A DNA stretch of 64,000 bases from Sphingomonas sp. TZW2008 (GCF_002117915.1 NZ_BDJB01000008.1:124001-188000), one strand, 5' to 3'; shown: positions 35,065-44,287, numbered from the stretch's first letter. A program made the numbers and translations. Notes: generated by a model not told the origin, from the sequence alone.

Positions 35065-35415
35065 CTAGCGCGCGAAAAGCGTCTCGTACCGCTGTGGGTC
35101 GAAGCCGAGTTCGATGTGTTCGTTGTGGGCAAGCAGCGGGCGTTTGATCGTCGACGGATGCGCCGCCATCAGCGCCAGCGCGCGGGGCGCATCGAGCCCA
35201 GTCCGATCTTCCTCCGGCAGCTTGCGATACGTCGTGCCCTGGCGATTGAGCACCTTTTCCCAGCCGAACCGCTCGACCGCGGCGGCCAGAACCGCCGGGT
35301 CCACCCCTAGCCTCTTATAGTCGTGGAAGGCATGATCGATCGCGCGCGCGCCGAGCCAAGCCCGCGCCTTCTTCATCGTATCGCAATTCGCAATGCCGTA
35401 GATCGTCGTTTGCAT
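35065..35415 (-). CDS. ArsC/Spx family reductase (YffB-like)
   Basis: A 116-residue thioredoxin-fold protein. TIYGIANCDTMKKARAWL has the single Cys of the YffB branch of the ArsC family (GI-x-NCDT). STIKRPLLAHNEHIELGFD supplies the distal Arg region. YffB-like proteins are glutathione-dependent thiol reductases rather than proven arsenate reductases. It is the second ArsC-fold gene in this window (the other is at 23356) and belongs to a different branch. Confidence 0.9.
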   Translation of the reverse strand: MQTTIYGIANCDTMKKARAWLGARAIDHAFHDYKRLGVDPAVLAAAVERFGWEKVLNRQGTTYRKLPEEDRTGLDAPRALALMAAHPSTIKRPLLAHNEHIELGFDPQRYETLFAR

Positions 35416-35421
35416 CGGCGA

Positions 35422-35829
35422 TCAATCGAGAAAACGGCCGAACACCGCAACCGGCTGCGGCTCCATTCCAAGACTGGCGTAGAACAGCCGCGCCGTGTCG
35501 TTTCCGTCGCGCACCATCAGTTGCAGCTTCGCGACACCGCGCGCGCGCAACCACGCCTAGGCGGCCGCCATCAGCCGTCGACCCAGCCCCGCGCGGCGGG
35601 CCGCAGGATCGACCGCGAGGTAATATACCCATCCGCGATGCCCGTCGTCACCCACCATTACGCTACCGATGACGCGGTCCTCGTCGCGCGACAATAATAT
35701 CGTCGAGGATATGCCACCGATCGCGCGGCGAAAGTCGTCGTCCGGCGCGTTCCAAGGGCGCGTCAGTCCACAGCGTGTCCAAAGGGCGATCACCGCCGCC
35801 GCATCCGCAAGGCAGGCCTCGACGATCAC
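35422..35829 (-). pseudogene. YpeA-like GNAT acetyltransferase interrupted by an in-frame amber codon
   Basis: Reading from GTG 35829, the frame encodes a GNAT N-acetyltransferase resembling E. coli YpeA (ALWTRCGLTRPWNAPDDDF ... VGDDGHRGWVYYLAVDPAAR, then the acetyl-CoA loop RRAGLGRRLM). After MAAA comes TAG (35557-35559), but the same frame continues with AWLRARGVAKLQLMVRDGND and FYASLGMEPQPVAVFGRFLD to TGA at 35422. Both halves align with the family, so one codon, probably GAG (Glu), became TAG. Without readthrough, a 90-residue truncated product would lack the last strands. A sequencing error is possible. The start overlaps the upstream lactamase-like gene. Confidence 0.85.
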
Positions 35830-36686
35830 CGCCGCTGCTTGGCGAGGTCCGCCGCGAAAGCGGTGCGCGCGTCCGCGAGCAATTTCGGCAGGATGGTGCG
35901 ATCAACCAGCGCCCCGCGCTTCGCCCGCCCGATCAGATCGACCGTTTCCGGGTGGAAGGGTAGCACCACATCGGGCTTGAGCGCGCCGAGACGATCGAAG
36001 CTGCGCACGAAATCGGTGGCGATCCCGCGATAGCGCCTGTTACCGACGAGCTTGTTGCCCGCCACCGTGACGCTGCACGCGAATAGGACCTCGAGCGGCT
36101 TGCCGCGGTGCTGCAGGCGCATCGTCCAACTGGTGCAGCCGGGCGTGTGTCCGGGTGTCGCGACCGCCGTCAGCGTAACCCCGCCGAGCGACACGCGCTC
36201 GCCATCTCGAATCGCCCGATCGACCGTCGCGCGCGGAAAGCGGATCACGCCATAGCTCGTCTCGCCCGGTGGCACGCCGGTCGACACCGCATCGGCATCG
36301 CCAGCGCCAACGATCAGCCGCGCGCCCGTCGCCCGCTTCAGCGCCGCGAGGCCGCCGGCATGATCGAAATGCGCGTGGCTGAGCAGGATCAGCTTCACGT
36401 TGGCTAGCTTCACCCCGCGCGCCGCGATCGCCCGCTCCACTGCGCCCGCATTTTCCGCCATCGGCGCATCGATCAGGATCGCGCCCGCTGGTGTGCGGAT
36501 GAGGTACGCGGCGAGCCCCTCGGTCCCAACATAGTCGATCGGCCCGAGCAGGTTGAACGGCGCGATCGCTCTGGTCCACGCGGGCGGATCGAGCTGCGCG
36601 GTCGCGGGGGCGCTCAGCACCGATGCCAGCAGGACGGCTGCGGCGGCTCCCCTACCGCGGGCCAGCCACTTCTCGCTCGTCTTCAT
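35826..36686 (-). CDS. Subclass B3-like metallo-beta-lactamase family protein
   Basis: A 286-residue exported protein with a signal peptide ending near ATAQ. Zinc ligands of subclass B3 are visible: HAHFDHAGG (H116, H118, D120 and H121 in BBL numbering), GHTPG (H196) and a late His in VLPFHPETVDL (H263 candidate). The YVGTEGLAAYLIRTPAGAIL segment is typical of B3 enzymes. A subset of such chromosomal proteins hydrolyse beta-lactams, others do not. ATG 36686 overlaps the guaA stop (ATGA), so it rides on guaA transcription. No ampR-type regulator is close. Confidence 0.85.
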   Translation of the reverse strand: MKTSEKWLARGRGAAAAVLLASVLSAPATAQLDPPAWTRAIAPFNLLGPIDYVGTEGLAAYLIRTPAGAILIDAPMAENAGAVERAIAARGVKLANVKLILLSHAHFDHAGGLAALKRATGARLIVGAGDADAVSTGVPPGETSYGVIRFPRATVDRAIRDGERVSLGGVTLTAVATPGHTPGCTSWTMRLQHRGKPLEVLFACSVTVAGNKLVGNRRYRGIATDFVRSFDRLGALKPDVVLPFHPETVDLIGRAKRGALVDRTILPKLLADARTAFAADLAKQRR

Positions 36687-38239
36687 CACTCCCACTCGAT
36701 CGTGCCGGGCGGCTTGGAGGTGTAATCGTACGTCACGCGATTGATGCCGCGTACCTCGTTGATGATTCGCGTGGTGACCCGCGCGAGGAACCCGCCCGGA
36801 AACTCGAACGCCTGCGCCGTCATGCCGTCGGTCGACGTCACCGCGCGCAGCGCGAGGACGCTGTCGTAGGTCCGGCCATCGCCCATTACCCCCACCGAAC
36901 GCACCGGCAGCAGCACCGCGAAGGCCTGCCAGATCGCGTCGTACAGCCCGGCGTTGCGGATTTCCTCCAGATAGATCGCGTCCGCCTTGCGCAGGATGTC
37001 GCAGCGCTCGCGTGTGACTTCGCCGGGAATACGGATCGCGAGGCCAGGGCCGGGAAATGGATGACGGCCGACGAAAATCTCGGGAAGGCCAAGCTCGCGC
37101 CCTAGCGCCCGCACCTCGTCCTTGAACAGCTCGCGCAGCGGCTCGACGAGCTTCATGTCCATTCGCTCGGGCAGACCGCCGACATTGTGGTGGCTCTTGA
37201 TCGTCACCGATGGGCCACCGGTGAAGCTGACGCTCTCGATCACGTCGGGATAGAGCGTGCCCTGCGCCAGGAAATCGGCGCCGCCGATCTTCTTGGCTTC
37301 GTTGTCAAAAACATCGATGAAGGTCTTGCCGATGAACTTGCGCTTCGCCTCGGGATCTGTGACGCCGGCCAGGCCGTTCATGAACAGCGGTTCGGCGTTC
37401 ACGTGCACCAGCGGGATGTTGTAATGGCCGCGGAACAGGCTGACGACCTGATCGGCCTCGCCGCTACGCATCAGCCCGTGATCGACGAACACGCAGGTCA
37501 GCTGGTCGCCGATCGCCTCATGGATCAGCACCGCCGCGACCGCCGAATCGACGCCCCCGGAAAGCCCGCAGATGACCCGTCCGCTACCGACCTGTGCCCG
37601 GATCTCCGCGATCTTGGTTTCGCGGAACTCGGCCATCGTCCAGTCGCCGGCAAGGCCACAGACATGACGAGCAAAATTCTTGATCAGCCGCGCCCCATCG
37701 GGCGTGTGCACAACTTCGGGATGAAACTGCATCCCGTAATAGCGTCGCTGCTCATCCGCAGTGATGGCGAACGGCGCCCCCGGCGACGTCGCGACCGGCA
37801 CAAAGCCCGGCGCCAGCTCGGCGACATGATCGCCGTGGCTCATCCACACCTGATGGCGCTCGCCCTCCTGCCACAGGCCGTCAAACAATCCGCACCCGCT
37901 CGCGACCTCGACGAAGGCTTCGCCGAACTCCCCCGAGAAGCCCTTCTCGACACGCCCGCCGAGCTGCGTGTTCATCACCTGCTGGCCGTAACAGATGCCG
38001 AGCAGGGGAACCCCGCTGTCGAACACCGCCTGCGGCGCGCGCGGGCTGCCCTCGTCGACCACCGATGCCGGACCGCCGGAAAGGATCACGCCGCGCGGCC
38101 TGATGCGCGTGAACGCCTCCTCGGCTGATTGGAACGGCGCGATCTCGCTGTACACGCCCGCCTCGCGCACGCGGCGCGCGATCAGCTGCGTTACCTGGCT
38201 GCCAAAATCGACGATGAGAATGCTGTCGGGGTGCTCCAT
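36686..38239 (-). CDS. guaA: GMP synthase (glutamine-hydrolysing)
   Basis: A 517-residue enzyme that aminates XMP to GMP. The class I glutamine amidotransferase domain has LLGICYGQQ (nucleophile Cys) and a later [10 protein letters not shown] (His-Glu). The ATP pyrophosphatase domain has the PP-loop [15 protein letters not shown]. The C-terminal dimerisation domain ends KPPGTIEWE. The ATG at 38239 gives [18 protein letters not shown], the family N-terminus. No guaB adjoins it. Confidence 0.97.
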   Translation of the reverse strand: MEHPDSILIVDFGSQVTQLIARRVREAGVYSEIAPFQSAEEAFTRIRPRGVILSGGPASVVDEGSPRAPQAVFDSGVPLLGICYGQQVMNTQLGGRVEKGFSGEFGEAFVEVASGCGLFDGLWQEGERHQVWMSHGDHVAELAPGFVPVATSPGAPFAITADEQRRYYGMQFHPEVVHTPDGARLIKNFARHVCGLAGDWTMAEFRETKIAEIRAQVGSGRVICGLSGGVDSAVAAVLIHEAIGDQLTCVFVDHGLMRSGEADQVVSLFRGHYNIPLVHVNAEPLFMNGLAGVTDPEAKRKFIGKTFIDVFDNEAKKIGGADFLAQGTLYPDVIESVSFTGGPSVTIKSHHNVGGLPERMDMKLVEPLRELFKDEVRALGRELGLPEIFVGRHPFPGPGLAIRIPGEVTRERCDILRKADAIYLEEIRNAGLYDAIWQAFAVLLPVRSVGVMGDGRTYDSVLALRAVTSTDGMTAQAFEFPGGFLARVTTRIINEVRGINRVTYDYTSKPPGTIEWE

Positions 38240-38272
38240 GGCGGGCGTGTAGCGGCGGTAACCGCACAAATG

Positions 38273-38309
38273 AAGAGGCCGCGCTCCCGGGCGGGGAACG
38301 CGGCCTCTT
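38273..38309 (-). terminator. Hairpin terminator downstream of rplQ
   Basis: AAGAGGCCGCG (38273-38283) pairs with CGCGGCCTCTT (38299-38309) in an 11-bp perfect stem, with a further inner CCC/GGG pairing. It lies between rplQ and guaA, 42 bases after the rplQ stop. The downstream U tract is weak, so termination may be partial. Confidence 0.6.
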
Positions 38310-38350
38310 GCAATCGACTGACCCGCGGCAAACCGCGGGGGCGGGCAGGA

Positions 38351-38773
38351 TCATGCCGCCTCGTCGAAATCCTCGTCGTTCATCACCGGGCCCGAATCCT
38401 GCCCCTTGGCGGACACGTCGCGGTCGACGAATTCGATGATCGCCATCGGCGACGCGTCCGACGCGCGGACACCCGCCTTGATCACGCGGGTGTAGCCACC
38501 GTTGCGATCGGCGTAGCGCGGCGCCAGCACGTCGAACAGCTTCACCAGCTGCGCGTCGTCGAGCAACCGGGCGTGGGCCAGACGGCGATTCGACAGGCCG
38601 CCCTTTTTGCCCAGCGTGATCAGCTTCTCGATGTACGGGCGAAGCTCCTTCGCCTTGGCGAGCGTGGTGGTGATCTGCTCGTGCTTGATCAGCGCTGCCG
38701 ACATGTTGCGGAACAGCGCGGTGCGGTGGGCCGAGGTCCGCTGAAGCTTACGGCCGCCTACACGGTGACGCAT
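38351..38773 (-). CDS. rplQ: Large ribosomal subunit protein bL17
   Basis: A 140-residue L17, near the peptide exit tunnel. [40 protein letters not shown] and [15 protein letters not shown] are diagnostic. A slightly acidic C-terminal tail ([13 protein letters not shown]) extends beyond E. coli L17. It ends the alpha part of the cluster. The 253-bp gap to rpoA is unusually wide and holds two perfect palindromes. Confidence 0.97.
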   Translation of the reverse strand: MRHRVGGRKLQRTSAHRTALFRNMSAALIKHEQITTTLAKAKELRPYIEKLITLGKKGGLSNRRLAHARLLDDAQLVKLFDVLAPRYADRNGGYTRVIKAGVRASDASPMAIIEFVDRDVSAKGQDSGPVMNDEDFDEAA

Positions 38774-38812
38774 GGTATGTCCTTCTTGTTCGTTCGGGGG
38801 CCGCGCAGGGCC

Positions 38813-38835
38813 CCATCAAAGTGATACTTTGATGG
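38813..38835. repeat. Perfect hairpin upstream of rplQ
   Basis: CCATCAAAGT (38813-38822) and ACTTTGATGG (38826-38835) are perfect inverted repeats around GAT. The hairpin lies 40 bp before the rplQ start, in its 5' leader on the minus strand. Confidence 0.7.
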
Positions 38836-38984
38836 ACACCCCCAGGTACCCCGGGACAGGTGGGACGTGTGGGCCACCCTGGTTACGTCAGCCCCGCGTT
38901 GTGCCGGACTCCCGATAACTTCCATTCAGATCGCGCCGCGGCAAAGCCGTGTCGTCAGACGGCGCCTTCGGCGCCGCTGCCGAT

Positions 38985-39025
38985 CCCGGCGTCCGGGATT
39001 AGCATCGCTAATCCCGGACGCCGGG
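38985..39025. repeat. 41-bp palindrome at the end of rpoA
   Basis: A 19-bp perfect stem (38985-39003 with 39007-39025) closes a 3-base loop ATC and ends one base from the rpoA stop at 39027-39029. The half site begins CCCGGCGTCCGGG. No U tract follows, so it looks more like an RNA-stabilising or dispersed palindromic element than a terminator. A smaller GGCGCC-TTC-GGCGCC hairpin (38961-38975) lies beside it. Confidence 0.75.
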
Positions 39026-39026
39026 C

Positions 39027-40091
39027 TCAGCCCATGATTTCCTGCTCGAGCTTCTTGGCCATCTCTTCGATGTTCTCAGGCGGCCAGCCCGGGATTTCCA
39101 TGCCGAGACGCAAGCCCATCGACGACAGCACTTCCTTGATCTCGTTCAGGGACTTGCGGCCGAAGTTCGGCGTGCGCAGCATTTCCGCCTCGGTCTTGCC
39201 GACAAGATCACCGATGTAGATGATATTGTCGTTCTTGAGGCAGTTGGCCGAGCGAACCGACAGTTCGAGCTCGTCGACCTTCTTGAGGAGGTAACGATTG
39301 ATCTGCTGCGTGTCGCTGGCGACTTCGCCGCCCGTCGGAGCCGGCGCGGCCATGCCGATCGGCGCCGAGCGCTGCACGATCGAATCGTCGAAGTGGACGA
39401 ACAGCGCGAGCTGATCCTGAAGGATGCGACCGGCGTACCCGAGCGCGTCCTCCGGCGTCACCGTGCCGTCGGTTTCGACCGTCAGCGTCAGCTTGTCGTA
39501 ATCGAGGTCCTGCCCGACGCGAGTCGGATCGACCTTGTAGCTGACCTGGCGCACCGGCGAGTAGAGCGCGTCTACCGGAATAAGGCCGATCGGCGCATCC
39601 GCCGGGCGGTTGACGGTGGCGGGAACGTAGCCCTTCCCCGCGTCGGCGGTCAGCTCCATGTTGAGCGTCGCGCCTTCGTCGAGGTGGCAGATGATCAGCT
39701 CGGGGTTCATCACTTCGATGTCACCCGACACCGCGATGTCGCCGGCCTTCACCTCGGCCGGTCCGGTCGCCGACAGCTGCAGACGCTTGGGGCCTTCGCC
39801 CTGCATCTTGAGCGCGATCTGCTTCACGTTGAGGACGATGTCGGTCACGTCCTCGCGCACGCCGGCGAGGCTTGAGAATTCATGCAGCACGTTCTCGATC
39901 TTGATCGACGTGACGGCTGCGCCCTGGAGGCTCGACAGCAGCACGCGACGCAGCGCGTTGCCGAGCGTCAGGCCGAAACCCCGCTCGAGCGGCTCGGCGA
40001 CGAAGGTCGACTTGCGCTTGCCATCGCCGCCCTTCTTCTCGAGCGCGTTGGGCTTCTTCAGTTCCTGCCAGTTCTTTGCGTTGACGGACAA
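39027..40091 (-). CDS. rpoA: RNA polymerase alpha subunit
   Basis: A 354-residue alpha subunit. The N-terminal assembly domain has [20 protein letters not shown] and [20 protein letters not shown]. The C-terminal DNA/activator-binding domain has [19 protein letters not shown]. The homologous N-terminus [14 protein letters not shown] begins at TTG (40089-40091), preceded by AGGGGA at 8 bases; no ATG or GTG fits. Downstream of rpsK in the alpha unit. rpsD, present here in E. coli, is absent. Confidence 0.96.
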   Translation of the reverse strand: MSVNAKNWQELKKPNALEKKGGDGKRKSTFVAEPLERGFGLTLGNALRRVLLSSLQGAAVTSIKIENVLHEFSSLAGVREDVTDIVLNVKQIALKMQGEGPKRLQLSATGPAEVKAGDIAVSGDIEVMNPELIICHLDEGATLNMELTADAGKGYVPATVNRPADAPIGLIPVDALYSPVRQVSYKVDPTRVGQDLDYDKLTLTVETDGTVTPEDALGYAGRILQDQLALFVHFDDSIVQRSAPIGMAAPAPTGGEVASDTQQINRYLLKKVDELELSVRSANCLKNDNIIYIGDLVGKTEAEMLRTPNFGRKSLNEIKEVLSSMGLRLGMEIPGWPPENIEEMAKKLEQEIMG

Positions 40092-40182
40092 GGCTTGTGT
40101 CCCCTGATGTTGGGCCAGACGGGGGCGCGTCCGGCCGGGAAGAAAGAGGCGCGCCGGCTCGTCAGCCGGGCGCCGAAAATCA

Positions 40183-40572
40183 TCAGACGCGACGGCGCTT
40201 CGACGGACGCACACCGTTGTGCGGAATCGAGGTCACGTCACGGATCGACGTGATCTGAAAGCCGACCGCCTGCAGCGCGCGCAGCGCCGACTCACGACCC
40301 GAACCCGGGCCCTTCACCTCGACCTCGAGCGTACGGACGCCGTGCTCGGCGGCCTTCTTGCCCGCATCCTCGGCAGCAACCTGGGCGGCATACGGGGTCG
40401 ACTTACGCGAACCCTTGAAACCCATCATGCCGGCCGAAGACCAGCTGATCGCATTGCCCTGCGCGTCGGTGATGGTGATCATGGTGTTGTTGAAGCTGGC
40501 GTTGACGTGCGCCACGCCGGCGGTGATGTTCTTGCGCTCGCGACGGCGAATACGCTGCGGTGCCTGTGCCAT
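40183..40572 (-). CDS. rpsK: Small ribosomal subunit protein uS11
   Basis: A 129-residue S11, part of the 30S platform. [39 protein letters not shown] and the basic end [10 protein letters not shown] are conserved. It lies between rpsM and rpoA. Confidence 0.97.
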   Translation of the reverse strand: MAQAPQRIRRRERKNITAGVAHVNASFNNTMITITDAQGNAISWSSAGMMGFKGSRKSTPYAAQVAAEDAGKKAAEHGVRTLEVEVKGPGSGRESALRALQAVGFQITSIRDVTSIPHNGVRPSKRRRV

Positions 40573-40658
40573 TTGGTAATCCTGACCTTTGTTTCAAGCC
40601 GAGGCCGGGAGGCGCAATGCCTGCAACCAGCCCCTCGACCGAAGAAGAAGCGTCGCGC

Positions 40659-41027
40659 TTACTTCTTCTTGCCTGCGATCGGCTTCGCCTTGCCCTTGCG
40701 CGTGCGCGCATTGGTGTGCGTGCGCTGACCGCGAACCGGCAGGCCCTTGCGGTGGCGCAAGCCGCGGTAGCAGGCGAGGTCCATCAGACGCTTGATGTTC
40801 ATCGCGGTCTGGCGACGAAGATCACCCTCAACGGTGTAGCCGGCGTCGATCGCTTCGCGGATCTGCAGGACTTCCTGATCGGTCAGGTCCTGAACACGGC
40901 GCTCGGCCGAAATCTCGAGCTTGTCCGTGATTTCCTTGGCCTTGGTCGGGCCGATACCGTGAATATACTGCAGCGCGATCAGAACGCGCTTGTTGGTCGG
41001 GATGTTGACACCCGCGATACGTGCCAT
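40659..41027 (-). CDS. rpsM: Small ribosomal subunit protein uS13
   Basis: A 122-residue S13 that contacts the 50S subunit and P-site t[36 protein letters not shown], the [20 protein letters not shown] block and a Lys-rich tail are present. It is first in the alpha unit, after a GAGGAG site 10 bases before the ATG and a strong promoter at 41162-41190. Confidence 0.97.
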   Translation of the reverse strand: MARIAGVNIPTNKRVLIALQYIHGIGPTKAKEITDKLEISAERRVQDLTDQEVLQIREAIDAGYTVEGDLRRQTAMNIKRLMDLACYRGLRHRKGLPVRGQRTHTNARTRKGKAKPIAGKKK

Positions 41028-41161
41028 GAACTTCTATCTCCTCGTGCTCCACGGGGCGCGGCATGGATCACGCACCCCATCTCTTCGCAGGACCTTCCGC
41101 CACGCAAGAAAACGGCTAGCGCAAGAAGCGCTGCCGGTTGCCGGGGTGTTGGAAGATCGAT

Positions 41162-41190
41162 CAATTAGGGCGCGGCAAACGCAGTGTCAA
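41162..41190 (-). promoter_or_regulatory. Sigma70-like promoter of the alpha unit (rpsM-rpsK-rpoA-rplQ)
   Basis: On the minus strand a consensus -35 TTGACA (complement of 41185-41190) is followed after 17 bp by TAATTG (41162-41167), 4 of 6 to TATAAT. It lies in the 225-bp adk-rpsM gap, 135 bp before the rpsM start. A small AGCGC-AAGAA-GCGCT hairpin (41118-41132) sits in the leader. Confidence 0.7.
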
Positions 41191-41252
41191 GCGAACGGTT
41201 CCGCGCGTGCAGCAGCTCAGGACAGGCCGCCATCGCAGCACGACGGTCGACC

Positions 41253-41900
41253 TCAGTTGTCGAGAATCGCCTCGATCGCCTTGGTGACGACGGTGATGTC
41301 CGCCATCCCGTCGACGCGGCGGACGAGGCCGCGCGCCTCGTACAGCGGCAGGATCGGCGCCGTCTTCGCGCGATACTCGGCCATGCGCGTGCGCACGGTC
41401 TGCTCGTTGTCGTCAGGCCGCCGCTTGAACTCGTGCGCGCCACATACGTCGCAGGTATCGGCGACCTTCGGCTGCTTGAACCGATCATGGTAGCCAGCGC
41501 CGCAATTGCCGCAGGTGAAGCGACCGACGATCCGCTCCACGAGCGCATCCTCGTTCACCTCGAGCTCGATGACGTGATCGAGGCTGCGGCCACGCTCGTC
41601 GAGCAGCAGATCCAGCGCCTCGGCCTGAGCGGCGGTGCGCGGATAGCCGTCGAAGATCGCGCCCTGCCCCTCGCTCAGCTGGTCAAGATTCTCACCGATC
41701 AGTGCCGACACGATAGCGTCGGACACGAGCTCGCCCGCGTCCATCACCGCCTTCGCCTGAACGCCAACCGGCGTTCCTGCCTTGACCGCGGCGCGCAACA
41801 TGTCGCCCGTCGACAGCTGGACCATGCCGCGCTCCGCAACGAGGCGCTCGGACTGCGTTCCCTTGCCCGCACCTGGCGGGCCCAGAAGAATGATGTTCAC
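41253..41900 (-). CDS. adk: Adenylate kinase, zinc-lid type
   Basis: A 215-residue long-form adenylate kinase. P-loop GPPGAGKGTQ, the AMP-binding STGDMLRAAVKAGT, and a LID with CGNCGAGYHD and CDVCGAHEF give four Cys for a zinc ion. It is placed after secY as in many bacteria. It balances adenine nucleotides next to the translation genes. Confidence 0.97.
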   Translation of the reverse strand: MNIILLGPPGAGKGTQSERLVAERGMVQLSTGDMLRAAVKAGTPVGVQAKAVMDAGELVSDAIVSALIGENLDQLSEGQGAIFDGYPRTAAQAEALDLLLDERGRSLDHVIELEVNEDALVERIVGRFTCGNCGAGYHDRFKQPKVADTCDVCGAHEFKRRPDDNEQTVRTRMAEYRAKTAPILPLYEARGLVRRVDGMADITVVTKAIEAILDN

Positions 41901-41936
41901 GACACGCCTCCCCGTTTGTGTCCGCGCCGACGCCGC

Positions 41937-43283
41937 TTAGCGCAGGCGGCCGCCCTTCAGCTTCGCCTTCTTGATCAGGTCGCCATATTGATGCGCCAGC
42001 AGGTGCGATTGGATCTGCGTCACCGTGTCCATCGTCACGTTCACCACGATCAGCAGGCTGGTACCGCCGAGGTAGAAGGGAATCGACAGCGCCGAGACAA
42101 GATACTCCGGCACCAGACAGATGAAGGCGAGATACGCCGCACCGATCACGGTGATGCGCGTCAGCACGTAATCGAAATACTGCTCGGTATTCTTGCCCGG
42201 GCGTATCCCGGGGACGAAGCCGCCGTAGCGCTTCAGATTCTCCGCCGTCTCCTCGGGATTGAACACCACCGCGGTGTAGAAGAACGAGAAGAACACGATG
42301 CCGGCGCCGTACAACAGCATGTACAGCGGGCTGCCGTGCTGGAGATACTGGTTGAGGCTGATGATCGCATCGCCCCACCAGCTCTCGCCCGAGACGCGGT
42401 TGCCCGCGAACTGGGTGATGGTCAGCGGCAGCAGCAGCAGCGACGAGGCGAAGATCGGCGGTATCACGCCCGCGGTATTGATCTTGAGCGGCAAGTGGCT
42501 GCGATCCGCCTGCATGCCGCGCTGCGTCTGGCGCTTCGGGTACTGGATCAGGATGCGACGCTGTGCGCGCTCCATGAAGCAGATGAACAGCACCAAGCCG
42601 GCGACCGCCAAGATGATCGCGATGAGGATCGCGGGGTTCATCGAACCGGTGCGCCCGCCCTCGAGCAGGTTGACGATCGTGGTCGGCAGATGCGCGACGA
42701 TACCGGCCATGATGATCAGCGAGATGCCGTTGCCGATGCCGCGGCTGGTGATCTGCTCGCCGATCCACATCAGGAACATCGTCCCGCCGATCAGTGAGAT
42801 CACCGCAGCGATGCGGAACAGCGTCCCCGGCTCGACCACCGCACCACCGGCTTCGAGCCCGGTGGCGATGACATAGCCCTGGATCGCTGTTAGCAGCACC
42901 GTGCCATAGCGCGTGTATTGGTTGAGCTTCTTGCGCCCACTCTCGCCTTCCTTCTTGATCGCCGCGAGCTGCGGCGACAGCGACGTTGCGAGCTGCACCA
43001 CGATCGAGGCGGTGATGTACGGCATCACGCCGAGCGCGATCAGCGAGGCGCGCTGCAATGCGCCGCCCGAGAAGGTGTTGAAGAAGTCAAGCACACCGCC
43101 CTGAGTCTGCTTGGCGAGTGCCGCCAGCCCCGTCGGATCGATGCCGGGAAGCGGCACGTAGCTCAGCAGGCGGAAGACGATCAGCGCGCCGATCGTGAAC
43201 CACAGCCTCTTCTTGAGATCGGTCGCCTGCGCGAACTTCGCGAGGCTGATGCTTTGCGCCATCTGGTCGGCTGCGGATGCCAT
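41937..43283 (-). CDS. secY: Protein translocase channel subunit SecY
   Basis: A 448-residue ten-helix channel protein. FTIGALIVFRLLSYVPLPGI, the plug region around FFNTFSGGALQRASLIALGV, and the late VNVTMDTVTQIQSHLLAHQY are diagnostic. It lies between rplO and adk. rpmJ, often found after secY, is not here. Confidence 0.97.
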   Translation of the reverse strand: MASAADQMAQSISLAKFAQATDLKKRLWFTIGALIVFRLLSYVPLPGIDPTGLAALAKQTQGGVLDFFNTFSGGALQRASLIALGVMPYITASIVVQLATSLSPQLAAIKKEGESGRKKLNQYTRYGTVLLTAIQGYVIATGLEAGGAVVEPGTLFRIAAVISLIGGTMFLMWIGEQITSRGIGNGISLIIMAGIVAHLPTTIVNLLEGGRTGSMNPAILIAIILAVAGLVLFICFMERAQRRILIQYPKRQTQRGMQADRSHLPLKINTAGVIPPIFASSLLLLPLTITQFAGNRVSGESWWGDAIISLNQYLQHGSPLYMLLYGAGIVFFSFFYTAVVFNPEETAENLKRYGGFVPGIRPGKNTEQYFDYVLTRITVIGAAYLAFICLVPEYLVSALSIPFYLGGTSLLIVVNVTMDTVTQIQSHLLAHQYGDLIKKAKLKGGRLR

Positions 43284-43438
43284 CGTACGTCGGTGCCTTC
43301 GGAAACGAAAACGGCGGAGGAGGTCTGCTGCCCCGCCCCGCCGCTCATATAGTCGCGCTCGATAGCTTGTCTAACCCAGCGAGCATATTCCGCCCCGGCA
43401 CTAAGCCGGAAGCCCAATCACGAGCGGCGCGCGACTGG

Positions 43439-43459
43439 ACCCCGGCGCGAGGCCGGGGT
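43439..43459. repeat. GC-rich hairpin between rplO and secY
   Basis: ACCCCGGC (43439-43446) and GCCGGGGT (43452-43459) form an 8-bp stem with a GCGAG loop, 12 bases after the rplO stop. No U tract. Similar CCCCGGC-GCCGGGG palindromes could be a dispersed genomic repeat. Confidence 0.55.
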
Positions 43460-43470
43460 GGCAGCCTGGC

Positions 43471-44013
43471 TTACTTGCCCTGCTTGGCGGCCTTGTTGGC
43501 GAGACGCTCTTCGCGCGCCTTGCCCTTCTTCGCCTTCGCCTTGTCGGCCGCGGCGACGACGTCGATCACGGTGACGGTGCCGCCAGCCTTCTCGATCGCC
43601 TCGCGCGCACCGGCGGATACGCCAGCAACCGTAAGGTTCAGCTTCGCGCTGATCTCGCCCTTGCCGAGCAGACGGACGCCGTCCTTGCCGCCGCGGGCCA
43701 ACCCAGCGGCCTTGAGCGCCGAGTGGTCGAGATCAGTGCCGGTCAGCTTGCCGCTGTCGATCGCCTTCTGGAGCTCGCCCGTGTTCACCACGGCATAGTC
43801 CTTGGCGAAGATGTTGTTGAAGCCGCGCTTCGGCAGACGCATGTGAAGCGGCATCTGGCCGCCCTCGAAGCCTGCGATTGAAACGCCTTCACGGCTCTTC
43901 TGGCCCTTCTGGCCGCGACCACCGGTCTTGCCCTTGCCCGAGCCGATACCACGGCCCACGCGCATCCGGCGGTGGCGCGCGCCCTCGTTGTCGCGCAGTT
44001 CGTTCAGTTTCAT
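43471..44013 (-). CDS. rplO: Large ribosomal subunit protein uL15
   Basis: A 180-residue L15. [39 protein letters not shown] and [18 protein letters not shown] are the conserved N-terminal half. The C-terminus is extended by a Lys/Ala-rich tail (about 30 residues) compared with E. coli. A terminator-like hairpin separates it from rpmD. Confidence 0.97.
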   Translation of the reverse strand: MKLNELRDNEGARHRRMRVGRGIGSGKGKTGGRGQKGQKSREGVSIAGFEGGQMPLHMRLPKRGFNNIFAKDYAVVNTGELQKAIDSGKLTGTDLDHSALKAAGLARGGKDGVRLLGKGEISAKLNLTVAGVSAGAREAIEKAGGTVTVIDVVAAADKAKAKKGKAREERLANKAAKQGK

Positions 44014-44046
44014 GTGTGCACTCGCTTTCGCTTTTGTCGCGCTGAT

Positions 44047-44077
44047 AAAAAGGAAGGGGGCCCGTTAGCCCCCTCCC
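44047..44077 (-). terminator. Terminator-like hairpin between rpmD and rplO
   Basis: On the minus strand GGGAGGGGGC pairs with GCCCCCTTCC (10 bp, one G-U, 6-base loop) and is followed by TTTTT (complement of 44047-44051). It starts 34 bases after the rpmD stop. Being inside the operon, it probably acts as an attenuator or a partial terminator. Confidence 0.75.
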
Positions 44078-44110
44078 CCGTATTTGTCACTAGGTGATCG
44101 TCAGGACGGT

Positions 44111-44287
44111 TTAGTCCTGGACTTCCACCATGTGATGCACCTTGCGGATCATGCCGCGGACCTCGGGCGTATCCTCGAGCTCCGAGACACGGTGCATCTT
44201 GTTGAGGCCAAGCCCGACGAGCGTCGCGCGCTGGTCCTTGGTGCGACGGATCGGCGACCCGGTCTGCTTTACCTTGATCGTTGCCAT
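44111..44287 (-). CDS. rpmD: Large ribosomal subunit protein uL30
   Basis: A 58-residue L30: [20 protein letters not shown], then [20 protein letters not shown] and a C-terminal [13 protein letters not shown]. It is the short bacterial form. ATG 44287 lies six bases after the rpsE stop, in the standard rpsE-rpmD-rplO order. Confidence 0.97.
   Translation of the reverse strand: MATIKVKQTGSPIRRTKDQRATLVGLGLNKMHRVSELEDTPEVRGMIRKVHHMVEVQD

Noticed and set aside
35065-35415. Arsenate resistance operon
   Set aside because: The two ArsC-fold genes (23356 and 35065) are far apart, lack arsR and arsB neighbours, and one is of the YffB branch.
38774-41252. Expected rpsD in the alpha unit and rpmJ after secY
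   Set aside because: The gaps were read for short frames and neither gene is present. Both are presumably elsewhere in the genome.
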